Below, one piece after another: positions 17,854-26,387 of a DNA stretch of 64,000 bases (position 1 is its first letter; each line of letters starts with the position of its first letter). The stretch comes from JAAFJM01 sp964529175. Its GTDB lineage: Bacteria; Bacteroidota; Bacteroidia; UKL13-3. The position numbers and the translations under genes were made by a program. Under the pieces are notes generated by a model. That model saw only the letters and a program-made list of their open reading frames with translations. It ran no database searches and had not been told where the DNA came from. Where the stretch lies: positions 1 through 64,000 of the forward strand of contig CAZGVO010000011.1 of assembly GCA_964529175.1 (NCBI GenBank), read 5' to 3'.

Positions 17854-19227
17854 GTGTTTAAAATAAGTAAGTTATTCATTCTTTTTGCCTTTGTGTTGTT
17901 GGCAAATATTTGCAAAGCTCAACCGGGCTCAGGCGAAACTATTGATGGTATTGTAGGTGTATTTGCTGATAAAATTATTTTGCATTCAGAAATTGAATTT
18001 GAATACCAGCAATTTTTAAAAGAATACCCGGACCGCAGAAGTGATACCATTAGATGTGATATTTTAAAACAAAAATTAACTGAAAAACTGCTTTCAACCA
18101 AGGCAGAAATAGATAGTTTGCCTTTAAGCGATGATAGAATTGATGGGGAGTTAGAACAACGTATTCAATATTTTGCACGTCAGTTTGGTGGCGAAAAAGG
18201 TTTAGAAGAATTTTACGGAAAAAGCATAGCCGAAATAAAACAAAACTACCGCGATAAAATTAGAACCAGCTTGCTAATGCAAGAAATGCAACAAAAGATA
18301 TTGAAAGATATTAAAGTATCGCCAACCGATATCAAAACATTTTTTAACTCCATAGATAAAGACAGTTTACCTTATTACAGCTCTGAAGTAGAAGTAGCGC
18401 AACTAATTATTGAGCCAAAAGTTTCGAAAGAGGCAAAAGAAATTGCTTTTGAAAAAATAAATGAATTAAGAGCAAGACTGATAAATGGAGATAATTTTAG
18501 AACCATTGCTAAAATTTATAGCGATGATAAAGGAAGTGCAGTTCAAGGTGGAGATTTAGGGTGGTTTGGACGCGGCATGATGGTTCCTGAATTTGAAGCA
18601 GCAGCTTTTAAAACCCCTCAAGATAGTATTTCTAAGGTAATTGAAACCAAGTTTGGTTACCATATTATTCAACCAATAAAAAGACGTGGAGATGAAATAA
18701 ATGCCCGCCATGTGTTAATTCGCCCGCAGATTTACAAAGCAGATATTGAGATTGCAAGAGAAAGAATGGATTCAATTCTTAACTTAATTAAAATTGACAC
18801 CATTTCGTTTGTTGATGCAGCTAAAAAATTCAGTACCGAAAAACGTACAGGAGCTAGAGGTGGATTTTTAGCTAATCCTAGCAATGGAAATACCAAAATT
18901 CCAGTTGATGAATTGCCTAAAGATGTATTTTTAACTATTCAAGGATTGAAACCTGGAGAAGTAAGTGCACCAGAATTAACTACCATACAAAGTGCTACAG
19001 GTGAGCCAATTAAAGTTTGGAGAATATTGTATTTAAAATCGGAAAGCAAACCACATATAGCTAATTTAAAAGACGATTATCAAAAAATGCAAATAGCTGC
19101 CGAAGAGGATAAAAAACAAAAAACATTAAACCGTTGGATTGAAAAAAACAGAAAACAGTTTTATGTTCAAATAGCTGATGAGTACAAAACTTGTCCTAGC
19201 CTTCAATCTTGGGAAAGTAATAATTAA
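17854..19227 (+). CDS. SurA-like peptidyl-prolyl isomerase
   Basis: The 457-residue periplasmic protein starts at GTG 17854, which directly begins the signal peptide (MFKISKLFILF to KAQ). The SurA N-terminal motif IDGIVGVFADKIILHSEIE opens the chaperone domain. Two parvulin domains follow at about 175-275 (VAQLIIEP, GGDLGWFGRG, FGYHIIQ) and 280-385 (NARHVLIRP, ARGGFLANP). Its architecture is that of SurA, the chaperone for beta-barrel precursors. It lies downstream of a longer paralogue and upstream of moxR, 21 bp apart. Confidence 0.92.
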   Translation: MFKISKLFILFAFVLLANICKAQPGSGETIDGIVGVFADKIILHSEIEFEYQQFLKEYPDRRSDTIRCDILKQKLTEKLLSTKAEIDSLPLSDDRIDGELEQRIQYFARQFGGEKGLEEFYGKSIAEIKQNYRDKIRTSLLMQEMQQKILKDIKVSPTDIKTFFNSIDKDSLPYYSSEVEVAQLIIEPKVSKEAKEIAFEKINELRARLINGDNFRTIAKIYSDDKGSAVQGGDLGWFGRGMMVPEFEAAAFKTPQDSISKVIETKFGYHIIQPIKRRGDEINARHVLIRPQIYKADIEIARERMDSILNLIKIDTISFVDAAKKFSTEKRTGARGGFLANPSNGNTKIPVDELPKDVFLTIQGLKPGEVSAPELTTIQSATGEPIKVWRILYLKSESKPHIANLKDDYQKMQIAAEEDKKQKTLNRWIEKNRKQFYVQIADEYKTCPSLQSWESNN

Positions 19228-19248
19228 TTAAAACAAAATATTTACAAC

Positions 19249-20211
19249 ATGTTATACCAAAACGATGTAGAAGCAGCCGATGCTTTACACCAAAAATATA
19301 CTGAATTAAAAAAGGAAATTAGTAAAGTAATAGTAGGGCAGGAACATATTGTAGAAGCCTTATTAATTTCTATTTTTAGCAATGGACATACCTTAATGGT
19401 AGGTTTGCCAGGTTTGGCTAAAACCTTATTGGTAAAAACTTTAAGCGAGGTTTTAGATTTAGATTTTAACCGAATTCAGTTTACGCCCGATTTAATGCCT
19501 AGCGATATTACTGGAAGCGAAATTTTAAATGAAAAACGTGAGTTTCAATTTTTAAAAGGGCCTATTTTTGCTAATATTATTTTAGCAGATGAGATAAACC
19601 GTACGCCCCCTAAAACACAAGCTGCATTGCTTGAAGCCATGCAAGAAAAAACGGTTACCATTAATGGGCAATTACACCAATTACCAATTCCATTTTTTGT
19701 ATTAGCTACTCAAAATCCAATTGAGCAAGAAGGAACTTATGCATTACCAGAAGCCCAATTAGACCGTTTTATGTTTAATGTATTTTTAGATTATCCAAGT
19801 TTTGCAGAAGAAGTAAATATTATAAAAGCTACAACGAGCAACCACAAAGTGCAATTGAATAAAATTATTCATGGTACCGAAATTTTGGCTTTTCAAGACT
19901 TAGTGCGCAAAACACCAGTAGCTGATAATGTAATTGATTATGCTGTAAAATTAGTGAGTAAAACTCGTCCGCAAAGTGAATTTGCTACCGATGAGATTAA
20001 CAAGTATATTGATTTTGGAGCTGGTCCACGTGCTGGTCAGTTTTTAATTATTGGAGCTAAAGCTCATGCTTTATTGCATGGCAAATACTCGCCAGATATT
20101 GAAAATGTAAAAGCTGTAGCTGTTAATATTTTACGCCATAGAATGATAAAAAATTACCGTGCAGAAGCTGAAGGCATTAAAATTGAGCAAATTATTGCAG
20201 GCATAATGTAA
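19249..20211 (+). CDS. MoxR-family AAA+ ATPase
   Basis: The 320-residue cytoplasmic ATPase is of the MoxR type. It has Walker A GLPGLAKT at 52-59, Walker B ILADEINRTPPKTQAALLEAMQE, sensor 1 LATQNPIEQEGTY and arginine-finger region PEAQLDRFMF, and a C-terminal lid with FGAGPRA. MoxR proteins act as chaperones for metalloenzyme or complex assembly, usually with DUF58 and von Willebrand-A partners. Those partners are absent here. Instead it follows SurA, an arrangement I believe is recurrent in Bacteroidota. Confidence 0.93.
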   Translation: MLYQNDVEAADALHQKYTELKKEISKVIVGQEHIVEALLISIFSNGHTLMVGLPGLAKTLLVKTLSEVLDLDFNRIQFTPDLMPSDITGSEILNEKREFQFLKGPIFANIILADEINRTPPKTQAALLEAMQEKTVTINGQLHQLPIPFFVLATQNPIEQEGTYALPEAQLDRFMFNVFLDYPSFAEEVNIIKATTSNHKVQLNKIIHGTEILAFQDLVRKTPVADNVIDYAVKLVSKTRPQSEFATDEINKYIDFGAGPRAGQFLIIGAKAHALLHGKYSPDIENVKAVAVNILRHRMIKNYRAEAEGIKIEQIIAGIM

Positions 20212-20260
20212 TTCAAGTTTTAAGGACTAAAACTAATTACTGTAAAAGGTATTTATATAA

Positions 20261-20301
20261 ACAAAAAGAGGTTGTCTTGATGAAAGACAACCTCTTTTTG
20301 T
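20261..20301. terminator. Bidirectional terminator between moxR and gldB
   Basis: A perfect 18-bp stem (20261-20278 with 20284-20301) flanked by A and T runs lies between convergent genes. Confidence 0.92.
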
Positions 20302-20318
20302 TTATACGAATCAAGGTT

Positions 20319-21365
20319 TTATTTGGGTCTATATGCACTTTCTTTCAGTATTTCATCCCAATTGTTATTATTCATTATTTCTTCCAATGATGCGCCAGTT
20401 TTATCTGCATAATTTTCAATAATTTTATACCCACAAAACACACCTAACATAGGCGCACTTTCTTGTGGCACGCCTTCAGCCGAAGTGAAAGGAGCATCGG
20501 TAAGTAAGCGCATATAATCATTTGGGTTTTTGTTGTACAATAATTTTTTATCAATTACAAAACTCCAAATTTGTCCTTCACTTTCGTTACACCAATCCAT
20601 TTGATTTTTTGTATAACCAAAAACTAAACTGTCGGCTATTTCTGGCATTAATTTTTTTGCAAAATACCTAACTTTTCCTTCAAAAAGCATGTAAGCTAAA
20701 AAGCGTTTGTCTTTTAGTTGCGTATCAAAATTAGCAATAGCCATGGCCTTTAAGGTATTTGGAAGAATATAATCTTTAGTCATTTTTCTGCGCATAAAAT
20801 CAGGAAATTCGGCCGGATAATAAGGGTAATCTTTTCCTAAATACATATCTAAACCAATTCCAATAATGCTATCGTAAGCACAATGAGCTTCGGTAAATTC
20901 TGATAAATAAGATACAAATTGAGGCACTTTAGCCTTAGGAAATTCAGTTTTATACCTAGCCATAGCTACCGAAATACCATCTTCTAAGTCGTTTAAATTA
21001 GGATAAAGACTATCAATTTCGTGTTTTAACATTTGAATACTTGGGTATTTTACAAAACCAGTAAGCGCTTGGGCGTAAAATGGATCTTTGGTTTCGGGCA
21101 AAATACCTAAGGTGTTTTCGCAAAAACCAAAGTAAAACTCATTGTATTTTTTTGCTAAATCACTAAAATGATTTTCTGTAATATGAACGGTATCAATTGG
21201 AATTAAATCTTGCTCAAATCGTTTTATGGTTATGTGTTCTACATCTTTAGCTTGGGTTGATATAGGTGAATTATTACCGCAAGAAGCTAAAAAACAAATA
21301 CTTAAACCGGCTAAAAAAATCTTACTATTTTTATTAAAACTATCAATAAATTGCAATGCTTTCAT
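20319..21365 (-). CDS. gldB: Gliding motility lipoprotein GldB
   Basis: The 348-residue lipoprotein has lipobox FLASC with Cys29. GldB signatures are present: an opening ITIKRFEQDLIPID, the PFYAQAL-type middle and IGIGLDMYLGKDYPYYP followed by PDFMRRKM. GldB is an envelope lipoprotein needed for gliding and type IX secretion-associated function in Flavobacterium, and is retained in many non-gliding Bacteroidota. The family is related to the DUF2268 peptidase fold. It is divergently arranged with a PorT-like gene only 12 bp away, and nadE follows, a grouping also known in flavobacteria. Confidence 0.88.
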   Translation of the reverse strand: MKALQFIDSFNKNSKIFLAGLSICFLASCGNNSPISTQAKDVEHITIKRFEQDLIPIDTVHITENHFSDLAKKYNEFYFGFCENTLGILPETKDPFYAQALTGFVKYPSIQMLKHEIDSLYPNLNDLEDGISVAMARYKTEFPKAKVPQFVSYLSEFTEAHCAYDSIIGIGLDMYLGKDYPYYPAEFPDFMRRKMTKDYILPNTLKAMAIANFDTQLKDKRFLAYMLFEGKVRYFAKKLMPEIADSLVFGYTKNQMDWCNESEGQIWSFVIDKKLLYNKNPNDYMRLLTDAPFTSAEGVPQESAPMLGVFCGYKIIENYADKTGASLEEIMNNNNWDEILKESAYRPK

Positions 21366-21377
21366 GGCAACAAAAAT

Positions 21378-22121
21378 ATGAGAATAAAAAACATTTTAAC
21401 CGTAATTATTTGCAGTTTTATTTTAAATAAAACAAATGCACAAGTTAGCGATGAATCAAGGTATGAATTTGGTTTACGTATTGCTCCTCAAATTAGTTGG
21501 AGTAGCCCTGATAGTAAAAGTTTAGAAAACGGTGGCGGTAGCCTTGATTGGAATTATGGATTTCATGTAGCTAAAAAATTTACAAGCAGGTATGCCATAG
21601 CTTTTGAGGTAAATGTAATCAATATGACTTCTAAAATTAAGTTTACTGATTCATTAGCCATTTACAGCGATAAATTAAGTGGAACTAAAACCAATGATTT
21701 GGCAATTAACTATAACTTACGTTATGTGCAAGTGCCAATTATTTTTAAAATGTACACCGATGAGTTTAAAGATAAATGGCGTGTTTACGGGGAGTTTGGT
21801 GTTGGTTTAAGTTTTTTAGTACGCAGCAAAGCTGATGTAAATTCATCTGTTTTAAATTTAACCAATGTGGATGTAGATAATCCAGATAAAGTGGATGAGT
21901 TTTTTATCAATTCAAATAAATTTGATAAAAATTATAGCACTAAAGTTAACTTTTTACGTCCATCGTTTATCATTGGTGGTGGTGTTTTATACGATTTATT
22001 TGGACAGACTAAAGCTTATGCGGGTTTAAGATATGATGGAGGGTTAGTTGATTATATGGATGCTGATAAATGGACTGCGAATAACAGTTTTACTTCATTA
22101 AATCTTGGAATAATTTTTTAA
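21378..22121 (+). CDS. PorT-like outer-membrane beta-barrel protein
   Basis: The 247-residue protein has a signal peptide (MRIKN to NKTNAQ). Its alternating strands (YEFGLRIAPQISW, YGFHVAKKF, LRYVQVPIIFKMYT, VYGEFGVGLSFLV, GLRYDGGLVDY, terminal LNLGIIF) fit an eight-stranded outer-membrane barrel of the PorT family. PorT is an accessory component of type IX secretion. The neighbouring gldB and nadE match the flavobacterial porT/gldB neighbourhood and strengthen the call. I use the ATG at 21378; the frame is open to 21351 but that start would overlap gldB. Confidence 0.78.
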   Translation: MRIKNILTVIICSFILNKTNAQVSDESRYEFGLRIAPQISWSSPDSKSLENGGGSLDWNYGFHVAKKFTSRYAIAFEVNVINMTSKIKFTDSLAIYSDKLSGTKTNDLAINYNLRYVQVPIIFKMYTDEFKDKWRVYGEFGVGLSFLVRSKADVNSSVLNLTNVDVDNPDKVDEFFINSNKFDKNYSTKVNFLRPSFIIGGGVLYDLFGQTKAYAGLRYDGGLVDYMDADKWTANNSFTSLNLGIIF

Positions 22122-22170
22122 ATCAATCATTGTTTTGATTGGTTATTGCTAAAAGCAAATTATACGTATT

Positions 22171-23814
22171 TTGAAAATTACACTTGCACAATTGAATTAC
22201 CACACAGGTAATTTTGAATTGAATACTCAAAAAATATTAGATGCTATTAATAAGGCTAAGTTAGAAAATACCGATTTAGTGGTTTTTTCTGAATTATCAG
22301 TTTGTGGTTATCCTCCTCGCGATTTTTTAGAGTTTAATGATTTTATAAATTTATGTACCGAAAGTGTTCAGCTAATCGCTGAACAATGTGTTGGAATAGC
22401 TGCCATTGTTGGTGCTCCCACTGTTAACCCAAAAGTTGAAGGTAAAGATTTATACAATTCTGCATACTTTTTAGCTGATGGAAAAGTGCAACAAATTATT
22501 CATAAAACACTATTGCCTAATTACGATGTGTTTGATGAATACCGATATTTTGAACCTAACAGAACTTTTGAAATAGTTAATTATAAAGGCAAAAAATTAG
22601 CGGTTACAATTTGTGAAGATTTATGGAATTTGAGCGAAAATCCTATGTATATCAACTCTCCAATGGATGAATTGATAAAACAAAATCCTGATTGCATTAT
22701 CAATATTGCGGCTTCACCTTATAGTAAAGTTCAAATAAATACAAGGCTAAATGTTTTAAAAAACAATGCTGTAAAATATAATTTACCATTGCTTTATGTT
22801 AACCATATTGGTGCACAAACTCAATTAATTTTTGATGGTGGAAGTTGTGTTTTAAATAGCAAAGGCAAGCTTGTTAATCAATTGAGACATTTTGAGGAAG
22901 ATGTAATTTCTATTGATTTAAATGATTTGAATAGTCAAAATTCCATTACTGAAATAGCACAAATCAATCAAATCAATTACCAAGATATTGAGCAAGCATT
23001 GGTATTAGGAATAAAAGAATATTTCAGGAAACAAGGATTTAGTAAAGCCATTTTAGGACTTTCGGGTGGCGTTGATTCAGCTTTGGTATTATGTTTAGCA
23101 GCTAAAGCATTAGGCGCTGAAAATGTAATGGCTGTTATGCTTCCATCTCAATACAGCAGCGATCATTCTGTTTCTGATTCGCAAAAATTGGTTGAGAATT
23201 TAGGTGTAAAAAGCGATTTAATTTCCATTGAAAATACTTTTGCAGCTTTGCAGCAAACTTTAAGTAAGCAGTTTGAAAATACAGAATTTAATATTGCAGA
23301 AGAAAATATGCAAAGCCGCAGCCGCGCTGTTATTTTAATGGCTTTGGCCAATAAATTTGGCTATATTTTATTAAACACATCCAATAAAAGTGAGCTAGCT
23401 GTTGGTTATGGAACATTGTATGGCGATATGTGTGGTGGCATTTCAGTTATTGGCGATTTGTATAAAACGGAGGTATATGCACTTTGTGAATTTATCAATC
23501 GAAATGAAGAAATTATACCTAAAAATATACTCACCAAAGCTCCAAGTGCGGAGTTAAGACCCAATCAAAAAGACAGCGATTCATTGCCTGATTACGAAGT
23601 ATTGGATGCTATTTTGAACCACTATATTGAAGAACGAAAAGGGCCAAATGAAATTATAGCTTTAGGATTTAGTGAAGAATTGGTAAAACGTACTTTAAAA
23701 ATGGTAAATAATAACGAGTGGAAACGCTTACAAGCACCACCAGTTTTAAGAGTTTCGTCTAAATCGTTCGGCCCAGGACGTAGAATGCCTTTGGTAGCAA
23801 AGTATTTGGGGTAA
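22171..23814 (+). CDS. nadE: Glutamine-dependent NAD+ synthetase
   Basis: The 547-residue two-domain enzyme makes NAD+ from deamido-NAD+, ATP and glutamine. The N-terminal nitrilase-type glutaminase (about 1-255) has the E-K-C triad regions FSELSVCGYPPRD, KTLLPNYDVFDEYRYF and VTICEDLW. The C-terminal synthetase has the PP-loop LGLSGGVDSALVL, LNTSNKSELAVGYGTLYGD and the closing SSKSFGPGRRMP. The start is TTG at 22171, the first codon compatible with KITLAQLNY. It lies 49 bp after porT, with a TATTTTG box overlapping the start, so a very short leader is possible. Confidence 0.96.
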   Translation: MKITLAQLNYHTGNFELNTQKILDAINKAKLENTDLVVFSELSVCGYPPRDFLEFNDFINLCTESVQLIAEQCVGIAAIVGAPTVNPKVEGKDLYNSAYFLADGKVQQIIHKTLLPNYDVFDEYRYFEPNRTFEIVNYKGKKLAVTICEDLWNLSENPMYINSPMDELIKQNPDCIINIAASPYSKVQINTRLNVLKNNAVKYNLPLLYVNHIGAQTQLIFDGGSCVLNSKGKLVNQLRHFEEDVISIDLNDLNSQNSITEIAQINQINYQDIEQALVLGIKEYFRKQGFSKAILGLSGGVDSALVLCLAAKALGAENVMAVMLPSQYSSDHSVSDSQKLVENLGVKSDLISIENTFAALQQTLSKQFENTEFNIAEENMQSRSRAVILMALANKFGYILLNTSNKSELAVGYGTLYGDMCGGISVIGDLYKTEVYALCEFINRNEEIIPKNILTKAPSAELRPNQKDSDSLPDYEVLDAILNHYIEERKGPNEIIALGFSEELVKRTLKMVNNNEWKRLQAPPVLRVSSKSFGPGRRMPLVAKYLG

Positions 23815-23824
23815 ATGAAGGATT

Positions 23825-24745
23825 ATGCATTATAAAAGCTTCTTAACTATAATATTTCTTTTACTTTTAAAACTAACTTTTGCGCAACATATTATACGAT
23901 CAGAAGGAAAATATTTAGTTGGAGATACTATTATTGAAGTTAAAGTTTATAAAGAAGACAATGAAATTAGAGAGTTTAGAGAAATAAAAGGAACTGAAAT
24001 TGGATTTTATAAACGCTATGATTTAAATACCAAAATATTAAGAGAAGAAGGTAAATATTATAAACATTATTATGCTGGGCTTTTAAAATTTTATGATGCT
24101 AAAGAGAGGTTAGAAAAAATTATTAATTACGATAACAATACAAAAACTTTATTTAATAAAAAAAAAGAACCTTATGATGAAGTTTTTGCAAAAGTTAAGC
24201 GTAAGGCGGATTCTTTATTAATTGAGAAGCATGGGTTATATTTCTTCAACAATTACATTATACAAAATACAAATCGAAGCCATTATTATGGTTCGGGAAC
24301 TTCAGGTTCTTGGTTTGAAGTTACAAATTACAAACCAAATGAATTTTTGATGCGTTACGATTTAAAGCTTAAAGATGGAGAAAGATTTTTGGTTTATGAA
24401 TTTGAACTAGATAGCAATGGCAATTTTAAAAAAGAAAGTTCAATCAAAACGATTTCAAATATTAAAAATAATATTCTTTTGACTATAAAATCAGCTGATT
24501 CTATTGCTTTATTAAACGGATTAACAGAAAAAGATAAACCTTTTACTTATGAATTTGAGTGCATAACTGATAGCCTCCAAAAAAGTAGATGTTATCTTCA
24601 ATTTAGTATTACGGGAAAGCCTTTCGAAAGGAAAAACAATGGAAATGAGTTCACAGAATATTGTTATAAAATTAACTTAAACCCTTTTACTAATGAGTTT
24701 ATTAGTAAAGAAATTATTGAAATTCTTACTAATGTATGCCATTAA
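23825..24745 (+). CDS. Secreted protein of unknown function
   Basis: The 306 residues begin with a signal peptide (MHYKSF to LTFAQ). A central section contains short EGKYYKHYYAGLLKFYD and GTEIGFYKRYD units. These resemble MORN-like or YwqK-like antitoxin repeats, but are too few for a firm call. The rest is lysine-rich with no catalytic motif. It is 10 bp behind nadE and could be read through from it. Location is probably periplasmic or surface. Confidence 0.65.
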   Translation: MHYKSFLTIIFLLLLKLTFAQHIIRSEGKYLVGDTIIEVKVYKEDNEIREFREIKGTEIGFYKRYDLNTKILREEGKYYKHYYAGLLKFYDAKERLEKIINYDNNTKTLFNKKKEPYDEVFAKVKRKADSLLIEKHGLYFFNNYIIQNTNRSHYYGSGTSGSWFEVTNYKPNEFLMRYDLKLKDGERFLVYEFELDSNGNFKKESSIKTISNIKNNILLTIKSADSIALLNGLTEKDKPFTYEFECITDSLQKSRCYLQFSITGKPFERKNNGNEFTEYCYKINLNPFTNEFISKEIIEILTNVCH

Positions 24746-24805
24746 TCTTAGCTCTTATACAATATTTAATTATTGAGTTTTCAAAATAATTTTTTCAAAT
24801 TTAAT

Positions 24806-25162
24806 CTAAGCACTATGCAGAAATACTTCAGCTGGAATGCTAAAAAAGTCCTTTAGTTTTTGAGCTGTTTTAAGTGTTATTTCTCGTTTTCCAGAAAGAA
24901 CTGACGACACATGCCCTTTACTACCAATAATAGGTTCCAAATCTTTAGCTTTAATGCCCATTTCTTGCATTTTATATTTAATAACTTCTAAAGCATTTAA
25001 TTCAGGTAGTTGATAGTGTTTATCATCATAATCTTTTATTAAAACCATTAGCAAATCTAATTCATCGTATTCTGGTGAATTAGGTGCTGCATGAAAAATT
25101 TCCATTAATCTGATAGAAGCTTTTTGGTAATCTTCTTCGGTTTTTATTACTTTCCAATTCAT
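24806..25162 (-). CDS. higA: HigA-type antitoxin, HTH domain
   Basis: The 118-residue protein is the antitoxin and DNA-binding half of a HigBA module. An N-terminal extension of about 55 residues (TEEDYQKASIRLMEIFHA) precedes a Cro/CI-type helix-turn-helix: LEPIIGSKGHVSSVLSGKREITLKTAQKLKDFF. That order matches COG5499-type HigA. It neutralises HigB by direct binding and represses the operon. It lies 4 bp downstream of the toxin gene; toxin-first order is characteristic of higBA. Confidence 0.9.
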   Translation of the reverse strand: MNWKVIKTEEDYQKASIRLMEIFHAAPNSPEYDELDLLMVLIKDYDDKHYQLPELNALEVIKYKMQEMGIKAKDLEPIIGSKGHVSSVLSGKREITLKTAQKLKDFFSIPAEVFLHSA

Positions 25163-25166
25163 ATAG

Positions 25167-25490
25167 TTATTTGTTATTTAATATTTTTGTGTCAAATGCA
25201 ATGGTTTCAACGTTGATTTTATCATATTCCTTATGTGTTCCAAACCATATTACATAACATGCATCTTGTATAAAATTGGTTGAAACTATTAATCTAAATT
25301 CGTTTCCTTTTATATTGAAAATTACCCTGTTATTATTAACAATACTTGCATTTCCATAAACTTTTTTTAGTTCATTAAAATTATTGAATTTTTGTTTTGA
25401 AAATTCTGTGTACCATATTAATAATTGCGTTTCTGCAAGTGGATATTTTTTGATATAATACAAAATCGTTTTCTTTACAAGGATTTTCAT
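25167..25490 (-). CDS. higB: HigB-type mRNA interferase toxin
   Basis: The 107-residue RelE-superfamily toxin has the HigB signature ASIVNNNRVIFNIKGNEFRLIV, then VIWFGTHKEYDKINVETI. HigB cleaves mRNA on the translating ribosome. I start at the ATG at 25490. A TTG two codons upstream is in frame but falls within the promoter -7 element. The gene is intact and paired with an intact antitoxin, so the module is probably functional. Confidence 0.92.
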   Translation of the reverse strand: MKILVKKTILYYIKKYPLAETQLLIWYTEFSKQKFNNFNELKKVYGNASIVNNNRVIFNIKGNEFRLIVSTNFIQDACYVIWFGTHKEYDKINVETIAFDTKILNNK

Positions 25491-25493
25491 ACA

Positions 25494-25523
25494 CAAATAT
25501 AATAAAAGTTTTCATTTTGCAAA
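25494..25523 (-). promoter_or_regulatory. higBA promoter
   Basis: On the minus strand, TTTG (25523-25520), an 18-bp spacer and TATATTTG (25501-25494) form an exact Bacteroidota promoter. The -7 box ends 3 bp before the higB ATG, so the transcript would be leaderless or nearly so. The AT-rich spacer is the likely HigA operator region. Confidence 0.75.
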
Positions 25524-25661
25524 CTTCTTGTTTTTCAATTGTAATTATTCCAAATTTATTCAAACCATTCAAAACAAAAATCATGGTTGCGGTAACCTTT
25601 ATTACCGAGCAAATAAGTTACTTTTGAACCATAATACTCACTCAAAAATACTCTACAAATT

Positions 25662-25871
25662 ATGGAAGTTAAAGACAGCAATGGAACATTATTAGCCGAA
25701 GGCGATTCAGTTACAATTATTAAAGATTTAAAAGTAAAAGGTTCTTCATCGGTTATTAAACGTGGTACAGTAGTTAAAAATATTCGTTTAACAGATGATC
25801 CAAAAGAGGTTGAAGGCAAAGTAGAAAAATCGATGATGGTTTTAAAAGCTGAATTTTTAAAGAAAGCGTAG
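25662..25871 (+). CDS. PhnA/YjdM-domain protein
   Basis: The 69-residue protein is almost entirely the PhnA C-terminal domain: VKDSNGTLLAEGDSVTIIKDLKVKG, RGTVVKNIRLTD and MVLKAEFLKK. The N-terminal zinc ribbon of E. coli YjdM is absent. The domain has an SH3-like barrel and its role is not established, despite the historical phosphonate name. It stands alone, with no phosphonate genes nearby. Confidence 0.9.
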   Translation: MEVKDSNGTLLAEGDSVTIIKDLKVKGSSSVIKRGTVVKNIRLTDDPKEVEGKVEKSMMVLKAEFLKKA

Positions 25872-25907
25872 TTCAACTTTTATGTTTATATTAAGAGTTT
25901 TATAAAA

Positions 25908-25915
25908 TACATTTG
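25908..25915 (+). promoter_or_regulatory. Promoter -7 box TACATTTG
   Basis: An exact TAnnTTTG element ends 6 bp before the TTG start of the next gene. No convincing TTTG lies about 19 bp upstream. It may drive the metal-associated cluster that follows. Confidence 0.5.
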
Positions 25916-25921
25916 TAATAC

Positions 25922-26302
25922 TTGAAAAAAGGAATTGCCATATTGTTAACATTGGTTTTTATTAGCCAAATAATAGCTAAAATAGCTGTTATAAGTTATT
26001 ACCATGCCAATAAAACATATATTGCTAATACACTTTGTATAAACAAAAGTAACCCACGTTCGTGCTGCGAAGGAAGTTGTTTTTTAAATGATAAACTTTC
26101 AAAAACAGAAGAACCTGCCACAAAAAAATTACCAACCACCATTAAAGATATTAATGAAATAGTAACGGTATTGGAAGTTTACAAATCAATTGATTTTAAG
26201 TTTTCAATACCATTAACTATACATTTTACTGATTATAAAAACTTATATAATTATTTAAGTTTTTCATCAGTATTTCACCCACCCAATTTATTATTTGTTT
26301 AA
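25922..26302 (+). CDS. Small membrane/secreted protein with CxNK...CCEGxC motif
   Basis: The 126-residue product starts at TTG 25922. A hydrophobic segment (about 4-25) acts as signal or anchor. The mature part has LCINKSNPRSCCEGSCFLNDKL, the Cys-rich signature of a Bacteroidota family that I recall next to copper-handling genes. The Cys spacing suggests metal binding or disulfides; this is inference. It lies 85 bp before a Met/His-rich lipoprotein gene and probably belongs to the same functional cluster. Confidence 0.7.
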   Translation: MKKGIAILLTLVFISQIIAKIAVISYYHANKTYIANTLCINKSNPRSCCEGSCFLNDKLSKTEEPATKKLPTTIKDINEIVTVLEVYKSIDFKFSIPLTIHFTDYKNLYNYLSFSSVFHPPNLLFV

Positions 26303-26387
26303 ACAAACTGTTTGATATTTCTCTCAAACAAATAATTGCTTCATGGAAGCAACATTTTTAATCTTTTAAACTTAAACAAATAATTTT

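Noticed and set aside
25556..25876. Minus-strand 106-codon frame
   Set aside because: It is a shadow of the PhnA-domain gene on the other strand.
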